This document shows, piece by piece, positions 16,442 through 25,383 of a DNA stretch of 64,000 nt. The notes under the pieces were generated by a model. It saw only the letters and a list, made by a program, of their open reading frames with translations, was not told the DNA's origin and did not search any database. Numbering within the stretch: position 1 is the stretch's first letter; the number at the start of each line of letters is the position of its first letter. Made by a program: the position numbers and the translations under genes. This stretch comes from an uncultured Faecalicatena sp. (GTDB lineage Bacteria > Bacillota > Clostridia > Lachnospirales > Lachnospiraceae), in assembly GCA_948468385.1 (NCBI GenBank), contig CAOKHZ010000016.1, forward strand, positions 1 to 64,000. Reading direction: 5' to 3'.

Positions 16442-18163
16442 ATGAATGCGTTTCAATGCGAGAAACAAGGGGCAAACACGTACATGGTGTATGAACTTTC
16501 GGAAAAAGAAGAGGTGGACAGCTTAAGTCTCGGAATGTTGCTAAATAATAGGATTCGAGGACTGGCACAAGTCATTTACGGACAGATGGACGACGTGCAG
16601 TGCCTGCGCTACAACATTTCTTCCAAGACATCTCTCTCCCAATATTTGACGGGAATATTGAGTAGGGAACGCATTTTGAAAATCTTCCGATTGGTGACGG
16701 AAACGCTTCTGGAAGCGGAAGAATACATGATAGAGCCATCGTCAATTTTGCTGAGTCCCGAGCATGTTTTTGTGGATTCCCAGACGGGGGAGACGGCGTT
16801 GATTTGTCTGCCGCTCATGAATATCGAAGGAACGGATGTCAGCGCGTTTTTTAAAAACATTATGTTCGGTTCTAATGCAATTTTTGACTCACGGGAAAAT
16901 TGTGATTACGTGGCGCGGATTATCAATCATTTGAATAGTGCGGAAACATTTTCGTTGGTGAATTTCCGTGGCTTGCTGATGGAATTGGAAAAAGAGCCGC
17001 AAGGCGCGGTCGGGGGGCCGGGCGGAGTCGGTGCACAAGGAGTACCAGGAACGAGCGGCGCACGAGATGTATCAGGAGGGCAAAGCGTATCGGGAGTACG
17101 AAGTGTGCCAAGTGGTCAGGTGGCACCGAAGATGGATGCTGCGCCGGGAATGATGGGAACGCAAGGCGCGTCAGGAAGAAATGGCGCACAAGGAGCGGCT
17201 GTGGGAAATATTGCGCCGGGAGCGGGTGGTATGCGAGGAGTGAATAGTGTGCCGGGCGTGGGAAATGTCCCGGTAGGACAAAACGTGGTGAATGTGCAAG
17301 GAGCGTCAGGTGTACAAAGCCCGGTGAGAGTAAATGGCGCGTCAGGAGCACAAAGCCCGGTAGGAATAAATGGCGCGTCAGGGATGCAAAGTGTACCAAG
17401 AACGAATGGCTTGCCGGGAGTGCAAACTGTGGCAGGATTGAAGAGCATACCGCGAGCACAAAGCGGAGGAAATATGCAAAAGGTACCGCTGGCACAAGGT
17501 GCGCCAAGGGGACAGGGTATGGCGGGAAACGGGATGCAGCCAGTTGGTTTTGACATTCCCGGCGCGGCGGCAGTTGGCTCTGGCGCGGGTAGTGCGGGAG
17601 TAGAAGAGAAGAAAAAGTGGTCGTTGTTTGGCGGCAAGTCAGATAAGGAAGAAAAAAATAAGAAAGCAAAGGATGAGAAAAAAGCATCCAAGAAAGAACA
17701 AGGAGAGAAAAAGTCGGGCGGCATTTTCGGGTCGTTATTTGGAGGGAAAAAGTCGAATGAAGAAGATCAGAGAAACAGTGGGATTGGAGCTTCGTATGGT
17801 AGTTCGTCCTATGACCCGGACGAGACATCTATCGTAATGGATGAGGAAGTGACCACATTGTTAGATAACGAGCCAAGACTGATACGGGAACGGAACCAGG
17901 AAATTATTTTCCTGCAAAAGGACGTGTTCCGTATCGGCAGGAAACGCGAAGTAGTGGATTATTGTATAGAGGGGAATCCTACCATCGGTCGTTGTCATGC
18001 GGTAATCGTCAGAAAAGGAGATGCGTTTTACATTGTGGACGCAGACTCGAAAAATCATACTTATGTAAATGGAATCATGATAGAAAGCAACGTGGAAGTT
18101 CCACTTGAGAATCAGGCGGTGATAAGGCTGTCGGATGAAGGATTCGTGTTTGAGGTGAGGTGA
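16442..18163 (+). CDS. FHA-domain protein with N-terminal DUF6382-like domain and repetitive linker
   Basis: A 573-residue cytoplasmic protein. The ATG at 16442 fits AGAGGAGGA (16424-16432); in-frame ATGs further upstream lack a site. Residues 1-180 match the N-terminal domain that commonly accompanies FHA domains in Clostridia (DUF6382-type, recalled). Residues about 185-390 are a Gly/Ala/Gln/Val/Pro-rich repetitive linker, then a Lys-rich segment. The C-terminal FHA domain (about 480-573) shows the RIGR...GNPTIGRCHAV...DADSKNHTYVNG pattern of phospho-threonine readers. A TSIVMDEEVTTLL stretch before it contains threonines that could be kinase targets. As last gene of the locus it is the natural reader for the kinase/phosphatase pair. 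Confidence 0.87.
   Translation: MNAFQCEKQGANTYMVYELSEKEEVDSLSLGMLLNNRIRGLAQVIYGQMDDVQCLRYNISSKTSLSQYLTGILSRERILKIFRLVTETLLEAEEYMIEPSSILLSPEHVFVDSQTGETALICLPLMNIEGTDVSAFFKNIMFGSNAIFDSRENCDYVARIINHLNSAETFSLVNFRGLLMELEKEPQGAVGGPGGVGAQGVPGTSGARDVSGGQSVSGVRSVPSGQVAPKMDAAPGMMGTQGASGRNGAQGAAVGNIAPGAGGMRGVNSVPGVGNVPVGQNVVNVQGASGVQSPVRVNGASGAQSPVGINGASGMQSVPRTNGLPGVQTVAGLKSIPRAQSGGNMQKVPLAQGAPRGQGMAGNGMQPVGFDIPGAAAVGSGAGSAGVEEKKKWSLFGGKSDKEEKNKKAKDEKKASKKEQGEKKSGGIFGSLFGGKKSNEEDQRNSGIGASYGSSSYDPDETSIVMDEEVTTLLDNEPRLIRERNQEIIFLQKDVFRIGRKREVVDYCIEGNPTIGRCHAVIVRKGDAFYIVDADSKNHTYVNGIMIESNVEVPLENQAVIRLSDEGFVFEVR
17300..17443 (+). repeat. 36-bp in-frame tandem repeats in the FHA protein linker
   Basis: Units of 36 bases encode 12-residue repeats: GASGVQSPVRVN, GASGAQSPVGIN, GASGMQSVPRTN and a diverged GLPGVQTVAGLK. 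Related but looser Gly/Ala/Gln/Val repeats extend on both sides. The linker probably spaces the FHA domain from the N-terminal domain. Confidence 0.75.
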
Positions 18164-18335
18164 GACGGGGTGATGCACGGGTATGAGATGAGATAGAGGG
18201 ATGAGGCGAGACGGGGAGTACAGAGTAAGGTGGTGTTGTAGGTAAAGAGTTGCAAGTAAAAGGAGATAGGAAGTAAGTAATAAAAAGCGGCATGTGGATG
18301 CTTAAAGACCAAAATAAGAAGAAGGGAAGAAAGAA

Positions 18336-20202
18336 ATGAAGAGAATAAAAAGAAAATTGGCAATAATGTTGGCAGTAGCGATGGTAATAGGAATGCAGTC
18401 TGTTACGGTGTTGGCAGAAGAAAACGCAGATGATGCAATGACGGAAACGGCAGTGAATATCGTTGGAATGGAAAAGGATGTCGAATCAGAATTAAATGTT
18501 GAAGTAGAAGCGAATGCAGAGAATGGCCAACAAGAAAATAATGAAATGGATACGGACAGATGTAGAATCAGTAGGAATTGAAACATATGCGGCGGAAGAC
18601 GTGGTTGCATCGGGAACTTGTGGGGATAACCTGACATGGGCGTTGACGGAAGATGGGACGATGACGATTAGCGGAACCGGGGATATGTGGGGCTATTATG
18701 AAGTAGAGGATAAAACATTTTTTGAGAATCCACATCGAAAAGAAATCAAAAAAGTAATAATAGAAGAGGGTGTGACCGGAATGGGAGTGGATGCGTTTTA
18801 TAACTGTACTGATTTACAAGAAATTAAGATACCAGAGGGGGTAACATACATAGGATCGAGCGCGTTTTCTGGCTGTAGTAGTTTGATTGAAATTGAAATT
18901 CCAGATGGAGTAAAGCGCATAGAAGGGGCAACGTTTGAGTATTGTAGTAATTTGAAAGAAGTACGATTACCAGATAGCATAACAAGTATAGGGCCGGGCG
19001 CATTTAATAGTTGTGTTAGTTTGCAAGAAATTAAAATGCCTGATGGAGTAGCAACCATAGAATCAATGGCATTTGCTAGTACTGGATTGATAAAAATGGA
19101 GATTCCGAATGGAGTAAATTATATAGGATATGGTGTTTTTGACGGTTGTTACTATCTGGAAGAAGTTCGATTACCAGACAGTGTGACTAGTATAGGACAA
19201 GCTGCATTTTGCTATTGTAGAAGTCTGAAAGAGATTAGAATACCAAAGGGAGTGACATACATAGGGTCGAGTGCGTTTTTTGACTGTAGTGGTTTGACTG
19301 AGATTGAGATTCCGAGTGGGGTGAGCCAAATAATGCTAGAAACGTTTCTGAATTGTAGTGGTCTGAAAAAAGTTATGATTCCAGATGGAGTAACTACGAT
19401 AGATGCGAGAGCATTTTATGGATGTTCTCAATTAGAAGAAATTGAGATTCCAAGTGGAGTGACATACATAGGCGATTATGCATTTTCAGGCAGTCGTTCT
19501 TTAAGAGAAGTACGTTTTAAAGGGGATGCACCCGAGTTTGGAAAAAAGGAGGGAGGAGAGTTGCCGGATAAAAATGATGAATGGGGGACTTTTGGAGAAG
19601 TCACAGCTACGGTTTATTATCCTAAAAATAATCTGACATGGACTGCAGACAAGATGCAAAATTATGGTGGTCGGTTGACATGGGTTGCCTATGGGAATTC
19701 TGCAGATGAACTTGCGATTGTTTTGGATGTGACAGATAAGACGTATCTCATTGGAAGCGGCAATGATGCAACCATCAAATGTACTGGCGAGTTAAAAGAT
19801 TTCGTCAATGTCGCCATGGATGGGCAGATTGTAGAGTCATCAAATTATACGGTAGTAGAAGGGTCAACAGTGATTACGTTTTTATCATCTTATCTGGACA
19901 CGCTTTCCGCAGGCGACCATGTGGTGACGCTGAATTATACATATGGTTCCGTAGACACGTCATTGACAGTGATTGAGAATAATACGAATTTAAACACGCC
20001 AGCAAATACAAATGGAACGAGCATATCAGGTAATGCAGGAAACGTGAATGGTAGTTCCAATTCCAAGCAGAATGGTTCGATGCAGGGCGGCGCACCAAAG
20101 ACGGGAGACAGTACAATGGTGATGTTGTGGTTGTTTGCCGTGCTGGCAGCGGGAAGTGGTTGTTTTATATTGTTCCGAAGACAAAGAGAACTGCATAGTT
20201 AG
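18336..20202 (+). pseudogene. BspA-like leucine-rich repeat surface protein, frameshifted after the signal peptide
   Basis: The first frame (18336-18581) encodes a signal peptide ending near VLAEE and an acidic linker. The leucine-rich body and C-terminus are read one base further along (18514-20202). Skipping one base near 18558 joins ENNEMDTD to DVESVGIETYAAED, matching the intact paralogue at 20419 (ENNG...GVEADGIEAYAEEE). The body holds about 11 LRR_5-type repeats (IPxGVTxIGxxAFxxCxxL), a beta-rich ~90-residue module and a sorting-type end APKTGD, hydrophobic helix, RRQRE. The secreted form would need frameshift repair or recoding. It may be a true pseudogene, phase variation or a one-base sequencing error. 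Confidence 0.8.
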
Positions 20203-20230
20203 TGCTTTAGTGGCTGTTCAGTGGAGAATG

Positions 20231-20315
20231 TCGGGAAATGCTGTTGCCCCATAATATATGGCTGTGAATTCAGATGCATCACAGCATATATTGTAGGCTT
20301 ACAGTCATTACCCGA
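20231..20315. repeat. Nested palindromic intergenic element (copy A)
   Basis: Outer arms TCGGGAAATGCTGTTGCC (20231-20248) and GGCTTACAGTCATTACCCGA (20296-20315) pair with a few bulges. Inside, AATATATGGCTGTGA (20253-20267) pairs with TCACAGCATATATT (20279-20292). There is no T-tract. The TCGGGAAATG edge and AT-rich inner stem recur in the element at 41324-41422, suggesting a dispersed palindromic family. Confidence 0.6.
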
Positions 20316-20418
20316 TATCCCCGTGAAAAAAGGATTAAAGCTTTATAGAAAAGCAAATCAAAAACGGTAAATCATGGAAACATGATGCGAGAAAATGTAA
20401 CGAGAGAGGTTTGAAAAG

Positions 20419-22305
20419 ATGAAAAAATTCAAAAAAGACATGGCAATTATGCTGATAATGATTATGGTGATTGGGACGCAATCACTTACAGCATTTGCGG
20501 ATGGAGAAGAAAACGCGATAGAAGAACTTGTCGTAAGTGCTGAAAATGCAGAAACTATAGAAAACACGGAAGGCACAATAAACACGGAAAATGCAGGAAA
20601 AATGGGGAGCACACTTGTAGATGAAGAATTTGCTTCGGAAAATGAGAATGTGGAAACGGAAGTGTCAGGTGAAAATAATGGGAATCCGGCGAATGAAGGT
20701 GTGGAGGCTGATGGAATAGAGGCATATGCAGAAGAGGAAGTACCAAAATCAGGAACATGTGGTGATAATTTGACATGGACGCTGTCGAACGATGGAGTAT
20801 TGACGATTAGCGGAACGGGAGTAATGAAAGATTATATTTATCAAAATGACGATGGATATAACGAGTCACCATTTTATGCGTGCAATAGTAAAAAAGTGAT
20901 TGTAGAAGAGGGTGTGACAAGTATTGGGAGTTGGGCGTTTAGCGGTTGCACGAATTTAAGTGATATTCTTATCCCTAAAAGTGTAACCAACATAGGCAAT
21001 GGAGCGTTCGAATATTGCACCAATTTAGAGGAAATTCATATCCCAGAGGGTGTGACAAGTATCGGGAGTTGGGCATTTGAGGGGTGTACAAATTTGAGCG
21101 AAATTCATATTCCTCAAAGCGTAGTGAGAATAGGAGAGGGTGGATTTGCCGGGTGCGAAAAAATAACAAGAATCCAACTTCCAGAAGGTTTGAAAAGTTT
21201 AGAGTCATCTACATTTGTAGGATGTAAAAGTTTAAGCGCTGTTTATGTTCCTTGTAGCGTGGAAAATATAGGACATGGTGTATTTAATGGTTGTAGTGGT
21301 ATGAATGAAATATGGATTTCAGAGGGGGTGACGAGCATAGAAATGTGGGCATTTCGGGATTGTATAAATTTAAGAGATATTTATATTCCTGACAGTGTGA
21401 AAAGCATAGGCAATGGAGCGTTTAGCGGTTGTTATAGTTTGACGGAAATGCATATTCCGGAGGGAGTGACATCTATAGCTGAAGATACATTTTATTTTTG
21501 CCAGAGTTTGGCTGATATTACTATTCCGAGTAGTGTGACGAGAATAAGTGGCGGAGCGTTTTATTATTGTACCAGTTTGCGAGAAGTGGAAATTCCAGTT
21601 TCTGTAACTGAAATAGAAGGCGGCGTGTTTTCGGGATGTTTTGCACTTTCTTCTGTTTTTTTAAAAGGTGATGCTCCAGAGATAAGTAATTATAGGGGTG
21701 AGGGCTATAATAAAGAAGAAGCATTTACTGATGTAACGGCTAAAATTTTTTATCCTAGCGGGAACACCACTTATACAAAGGATAATATGCGGGATTATGG
21801 CGGAAATTTAACGTGGGTTGCATATGACTCTACGGATAATCTTGCCATTGTTTTAGAAGTATCGGATAAGGTTTACTATATTGGTAGTGGTGGCGATGCA
21901 ACCATTAAGTGTACTGGCGAATTTAAGGATTTTGTTAGTGTTGCGGTGGACGGCGTGCTTATAGATTCATCAAACTACACAGTGGTGGAGGGGTCCACCG
22001 TCTTGACATTTTTATCGTCCTATTTAGACACGCTTTTTGTGGGTGACCATGTGGTGACATTGAATTATACGTATGGTTCGATTGACACGACACTAACAGT
22101 GCTAGATAGGAATACAAATGCATCGGATTCAATTACGACGGGAAATACAAATTCTACATCTAATCTCGTGCAGGGTAACTTAATGCAAAATAGTGTACCA
22201 AAAACGGGGGACCAGACCTTGAAGTTACCATGGGTGTTTGTCATGTTGGTGACTGGATGTGGTTGTCTGGTGCTTACAAAGGAAAGAAAACGAAAATCTA
22301 TATGA
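20419..22305 (+). CDS. BspA-like leucine-rich repeat surface protein with PKTGD C-terminus
   Basis: A 628-residue exported protein, intact paralogue of the frameshifted gene upstream. Signal peptide (1-26, ...SLTAFADG), acidic linker to about 105, a GTCGDNLTWTL...LTISGTG motif, then about 12 LRR_5 repeats with the VTSIGSWAFxGCTNLSxIxIP pattern. A ~90-residue beta-rich module (about 470-560) follows, then a linker and the wall-anchor-like end VPKTGD, hydrophobic helix, KERKRKS. Such proteins are surface adhesins or binders; ligand unknown. Codon composition is visibly more A/T-rich than the Tad genes. Confidence 0.88.
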   Translation: MKKFKKDMAIMLIMIMVIGTQSLTAFADGEENAIEELVVSAENAETIENTEGTINTENAGKMGSTLVDEEFASENENVETEVSGENNGNPANEGVEADGIEAYAEEEVPKSGTCGDNLTWTLSNDGVLTISGTGVMKDYIYQNDDGYNESPFYACNSKKVIVEEGVTSIGSWAFSGCTNLSDILIPKSVTNIGNGAFEYCTNLEEIHIPEGVTSIGSWAFEGCTNLSEIHIPQSVVRIGEGGFAGCEKITRIQLPEGLKSLESSTFVGCKSLSAVYVPCSVENIGHGVFNGCSGMNEIWISEGVTSIEMWAFRDCINLRDIYIPDSVKSIGNGAFSGCYSLTEMHIPEGVTSIAEDTFYFCQSLADITIPSSVTRISGGAFYYCTSLREVEIPVSVTEIEGGVFSGCFALSSVFLKGDAPEISNYRGEGYNKEEAFTDVTAKIFYPSGNTTYTKDNMRDYGGNLTWVAYDSTDNLAIVLEVSDKVYYIGSGGDATIKCTGEFKDFVSVAVDGVLIDSSNYTVVEGSTVLTFLSSYLDTLFVGDHVVTLNYTYGSIDTTLTVLDRNTNASDSITTGNTNSTSNLVQGNLMQNSVPKTGDQTLKLPWVFVMLVTGCGCLVLTKERKRKSI

Positions 22306-22400
22306 TTATGAGAAAAGGCAATAGAGTATTACATGATTAAAAATGTAAAAAATAATAGTTGATTACTTGAAAAGATAAAAACAACCGGGAGGAAATTAAA

Positions 22401-22814
22401 ATGTTAACAAAAAAGAGCGTATTAAGCATAATCGTAATTTTGAGTATATGTGCGATAATGTTAGGTGGGTGTGGGAAAAAGTCTGATGTTGATAAATTGA
22501 TTGGTACTTGGAAGATAGATGATATGGATGCAGGGTCAATATTTGGGGATTATGTGATTGAGTTTTATGAACCAGATGAGAAAGATGGTAATAGTGGGAG
22601 TCTGGGATACATAAATAGGCATGATGCCCATAGAAGAGGAGAATACAGTTATCATGAGTCGTCCAAAACGCTTGAATTGGCATTATATGATGAATTTAAT
22701 GTTCCAAATGATTGGACGGATTATTTGACCGCCACGGTGAAATTTGAAGATGATAATTGCATTTGGCTAGAGTCTGAAAAGTGGACGTTAAAATTGACCA
22801 GATACGAAGATTAG
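22401..22814 (+). CDS. Small lipoprotein, lipocalin-like fold suspected
   Basis: A 137-residue lipoprotein: a hydrophobic signal ending in lipobox LGGC (Cys24), then DKLIGTWKIDDMD, a pattern often seen in small lipocalin-like or DUF5640-type proteins of Clostridia. The remaining beta-rich sequence ends VKFEDDNCIWLESEKWTLKL. The ribosome site is GGGAGG. Substrate and role are unknown; an envelope role is inferred from export. Confidence 0.7.
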   Translation: MLTKKSVLSIIVILSICAIMLGGCGKKSDVDKLIGTWKIDDMDAGSIFGDYVIEFYEPDEKDGNSGSLGYINRHDAHRRGEYSYHESSKTLELALYDEFNVPNDWTDYLTATVKFEDDNCIWLESEKWTLKLTRYED

Positions 22815-22865
22815 GGAAAAAATTGATAGAAAGAACGTTTAAAATGAAGTAGAGGGGGAATCGTG

Positions 22866-23588
22866 ATGCGTTGTCCAAGATGTAAGGTAAAAATAACGGA
22901 TGATTCGACATTTTGCTCGGAGTGTGGCTGTAAACTTCCACCGAAGGGGCAAGACGATGAATTGCGGATAATTATCATGGGATTAGCCTTTTCGTTGATA
23001 TTGGGGGTAGGTGCGGCTGGAGAGACTTTTGTAGATAAATATAACGAAAAACAAGAGGAAAAACTGGCACGTCGTCAGGCAGAGGTGCGTTATGAGCAGC
23101 AACAAAATGACAGTTACGTTTCCGAAAGAGAGGAAGAAAAGGAAATAAAGGATACAAGGCAAATGGGAGAAATGGTTGAGCCAATGGATTTGGACGACTA
23201 TCTGGAGTATGGTGCCAGTAATACGTTTGGTAATTCCACGAATAAGGGTACAGAAGAGGACGATGTTGATGAGAAGACAACGGAATACATTATCAAGGAC
23301 AGTGCATCAAGATACCTCACGGATGCGGACGTGAAGGGGTTGACTTTGCAGGAAATCAATTATGCCAAGAACGAGATTTACGCGCGGCATGGCAGGAGGT
23401 TCAAGTCCAAGGAACTGCAAGATTATTTTGACTCCACTTCGTGGTATGTGGGGAAATATAGTCCAGAAGACTTTGACCAAAACTATAGCGAGAGAATGTT
23501 AAACGATTTTGAAAAAAGGAATGCGGACTTTTTGAGTGAAAAGGAGTTCTCAATCGCGCCGAACGGATATCAGCTGGACGCAAATTGA
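22866..23588 (+). CDS. Zinc-ribbon membrane protein with YARHG domain
   Basis: A 240-residue protein: N-terminal zinc ribbon (CPRC...FCSECGCKL), membrane segment (about 38-55, IIIMGLAFSLILGVGAAG), a charged coiled stretch, and a C-terminal YARHG domain (EINYAKNEIYARHGRRFKSKEL...FDSTSWYVGKYSPEDF). YARHG domains are extracellular and usually found in surface-associated proteins; biochemical role unknown. The ATG at 22866 fits AGAGGGGG. It belongs with the other zinc-ribbon genes of this cluster. Confidence 0.85.
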   Translation: MRCPRCKVKITDDSTFCSECGCKLPPKGQDDELRIIIMGLAFSLILGVGAAGETFVDKYNEKQEEKLARRQAEVRYEQQQNDSYVSEREEEKEIKDTRQMGEMVEPMDLDDYLEYGASNTFGNSTNKGTEEDDVDEKTTEYIIKDSASRYLTDADVKGLTLQEINYAKNEIYARHGRRFKSKELQDYFDSTSWYVGKYSPEDFDQNYSERMLNDFEKRNADFLSEKEFSIAPNGYQLDAN

Positions 23589-23606
23589 GTCCAAACGCGC
23601 TTGCCC

Positions 23607-23652
23607 TAGTGTCTTGTCCAGTTTTGCTGAAAGTCAACGGAACATGACACTA
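23607..23652. repeat. Imperfect palindrome between YARHG and amidase genes
   Basis: TAGTGTCTTGTCC (23607-23619) pairs with GGAACATGACACTA (23639-23652) with one mismatch and one bulge. No T-run follows, so a terminator role is doubtful; it may be a small dispersed palindrome. Confidence 0.4.
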
Positions 23653-23739
23653 ACATCATCGGAGGGTCTAAAGAGCAAAATATAAGGAACTGCAAAGTTA
23701 TTTGTTTACGGTTCCTGAGGTGGAAGGTGATATGTAATT

Positions 23740-25329
23740 TTGAAAATTCGAAAAATAATATGGACAATGTGGTGCATCCTTTTCGTCATATGCATGTTGA
23801 GCGGATGTAAGGAAGAAAATGACACTACGGAGAAAGAAGTGGAAGTGAAAGACTTAGAAATCGTCCTTGATACGGAGCCACAAGACGTGGCAGGGATGGC
23901 AGAAACGAATGAGGAGGCACGTCCGGGCGAACAACCCGTAAAAGAGGAACCCGTGAAGAAAGGCATCTTAATAGCCATTGACCCTGGGCATCAGGGGGAG
24001 TCGGTTGACATGAGCGCGTTGGAGCCAGAAGCACCGGGCAGCGACAGCATGAAAATGAAAGCGACGGGAGGAACCAGCGGACGGTATACGGGCGTTCCAG
24101 AATATCAATTAAACTTGGACATTTCACTTGCCTTGAGGGACGCGTTGGAAGCACAAGGATACGACGTGCTATTGACCAGGGAAAATAATGAAACGGCAAT
24201 TAGCAATGCGGAGCGGGCCATGTTGGCAAATGATGCGGGGGCGGACATTTTGATTCGCATTCACGCGAACGGGAGCGAGGACGCAAGCGCAAACGGGGCG
24301 TTGGTTTTGATTGGTTCGCAGTCCAACGCTTACGTGGGACATTTGTATGAGCGAAGCTATCATCTGGGTGAAAGTATATTGAACGCGTATTGCGACAAAA
24401 CCGGGATGCAAAATCGTGGAATTGTTACGAATGACCACATGACGGGAATCAACTGGAGCCAGATGCCGGTTATTATTTTGGAAATGGGTTTCATGACAAA
24501 CGAGCAGGATGATTGGAACATGGCGGATGCGGAGTACCGCAGGAAAATGGTGGAGGGGATTGTCGAGGGGATTAATATGTATTATCAACCCGGATTACAA
24601 GGATTGGACATGAAAATACAAGAAAATATAAAGTCGCTGCAAGAAACTGGTGCGAAGGTGTCCGTTTATGTAGAAGACTTGACATATGGCGCGAAAGTAT
24701 TTCTGGGTAATGCGCCCATGAAGTCGGCAAGCCTGATTAAGCTCTATGTCGCGGGCTGCGTGTATGAACATATGGGGGAATTGCAAGCAAGCGAGCAGTA
24801 TGCGGGTGAGACGGAAAATTTGATTTGCAGGATGATACAAAGCAGCGACAATGATGCAACGAATGCACTGATTACCCGCCTGGGAAGCGGAGATGCGGAA
24901 AGAGGAATGGAATTGGTGAATCAGTTTTGTGCGGGACACGGTTATGCGGAAACAAGTATCGGCCGACAAATGCTGGATTTTAGTACGGATAGGGACAACT
25001 ATACGTCAGTTCAGGATTGCGGGAAATTTTTGCGCGACATATATGATGGCAGTTTATCCGGCGCGGAACAAATCCTTTCCTATATGAAAAATCAGGAGCG
25101 GAGAAGCAAGATACCGGCGGGAGTGCCGGACGGAGTCGTGACGGCCAACAAGACGGGGGAACTGGCGGACGTGGAGAACGACGTGGCAATCGTATATGCG
25201 GAAAGCGGGACATACAGCCTTTGCGTGATGACAAATGATTTGAGTGATACAAGTAGGGCAAGGCAAGTGATAACGGAATTGTCAGGAAATGTGTATCAGT
25301 ATATGGCGGAGAATGGGTGTGGATGGTAA
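23740..25329 (+). CDS. Lipoprotein fusing N-acetylmuramoyl-L-alanine amidase and a class A beta-lactamase-like domain
   Basis: A 529-residue exported lipoprotein with a TTG start and lipobox LSGC (Cys23). Residues about 75-285 form an Amidase_3 domain: IAIDPGHQ (zinc His), GVPEYQLN (zinc Glu), LIRIHANGS (zinc His) and IILEMGFMTN (catalytic Glu). Residues about 290-525 form a serine hydrolase of class A beta-lactamase fold: SLIK (SxxK nucleophile) in KSASLIKLYV, SDN in QSSDNDATN and KTG in NKTGELADV. The fusion joins peptide-stem removal with a penicillin-recognising-type enzyme. A cell-wall role is likely; whether the second domain hydrolyses beta-lactams or peptides is open. Confidence 0.88.
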   Translation: MKIRKIIWTMWCILFVICMLSGCKEENDTTEKEVEVKDLEIVLDTEPQDVAGMAETNEEARPGEQPVKEEPVKKGILIAIDPGHQGESVDMSALEPEAPGSDSMKMKATGGTSGRYTGVPEYQLNLDISLALRDALEAQGYDVLLTRENNETAISNAERAMLANDAGADILIRIHANGSEDASANGALVLIGSQSNAYVGHLYERSYHLGESILNAYCDKTGMQNRGIVTNDHMTGINWSQMPVIILEMGFMTNEQDDWNMADAEYRRKMVEGIVEGINMYYQPGLQGLDMKIQENIKSLQETGAKVSVYVEDLTYGAKVFLGNAPMKSASLIKLYVAGCVYEHMGELQASEQYAGETENLICRMIQSSDNDATNALITRLGSGDAERGMELVNQFCAGHGYAETSIGRQMLDFSTDRDNYTSVQDCGKFLRDIYDGSLSGAEQILSYMKNQERRSKIPAGVPDGVVTANKTGELADVENDVAIVYAESGTYSLCVMTNDLSDTSRARQVITELSGNVYQYMAENGCGW

Positions 25330-25383
25330 GCGCGTTCGGAAAATGGAAATAAAAAATTTGTACATGTCAGGAGGAGTGAGAGG

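Noticed and set aside
16923-17828. 301-codon minus-strand ORF opposite the FHA gene
   Set aside because: It arises from the repetitive Gly/Ala linker read backwards; no signal of its own.
18164-18335. Spacer between the FHA gene and the first LRR gene searched for terminator or promoter
   Set aside because: Purine-rich sequence with no stable hairpin and no acceptable -35/-10 pair.
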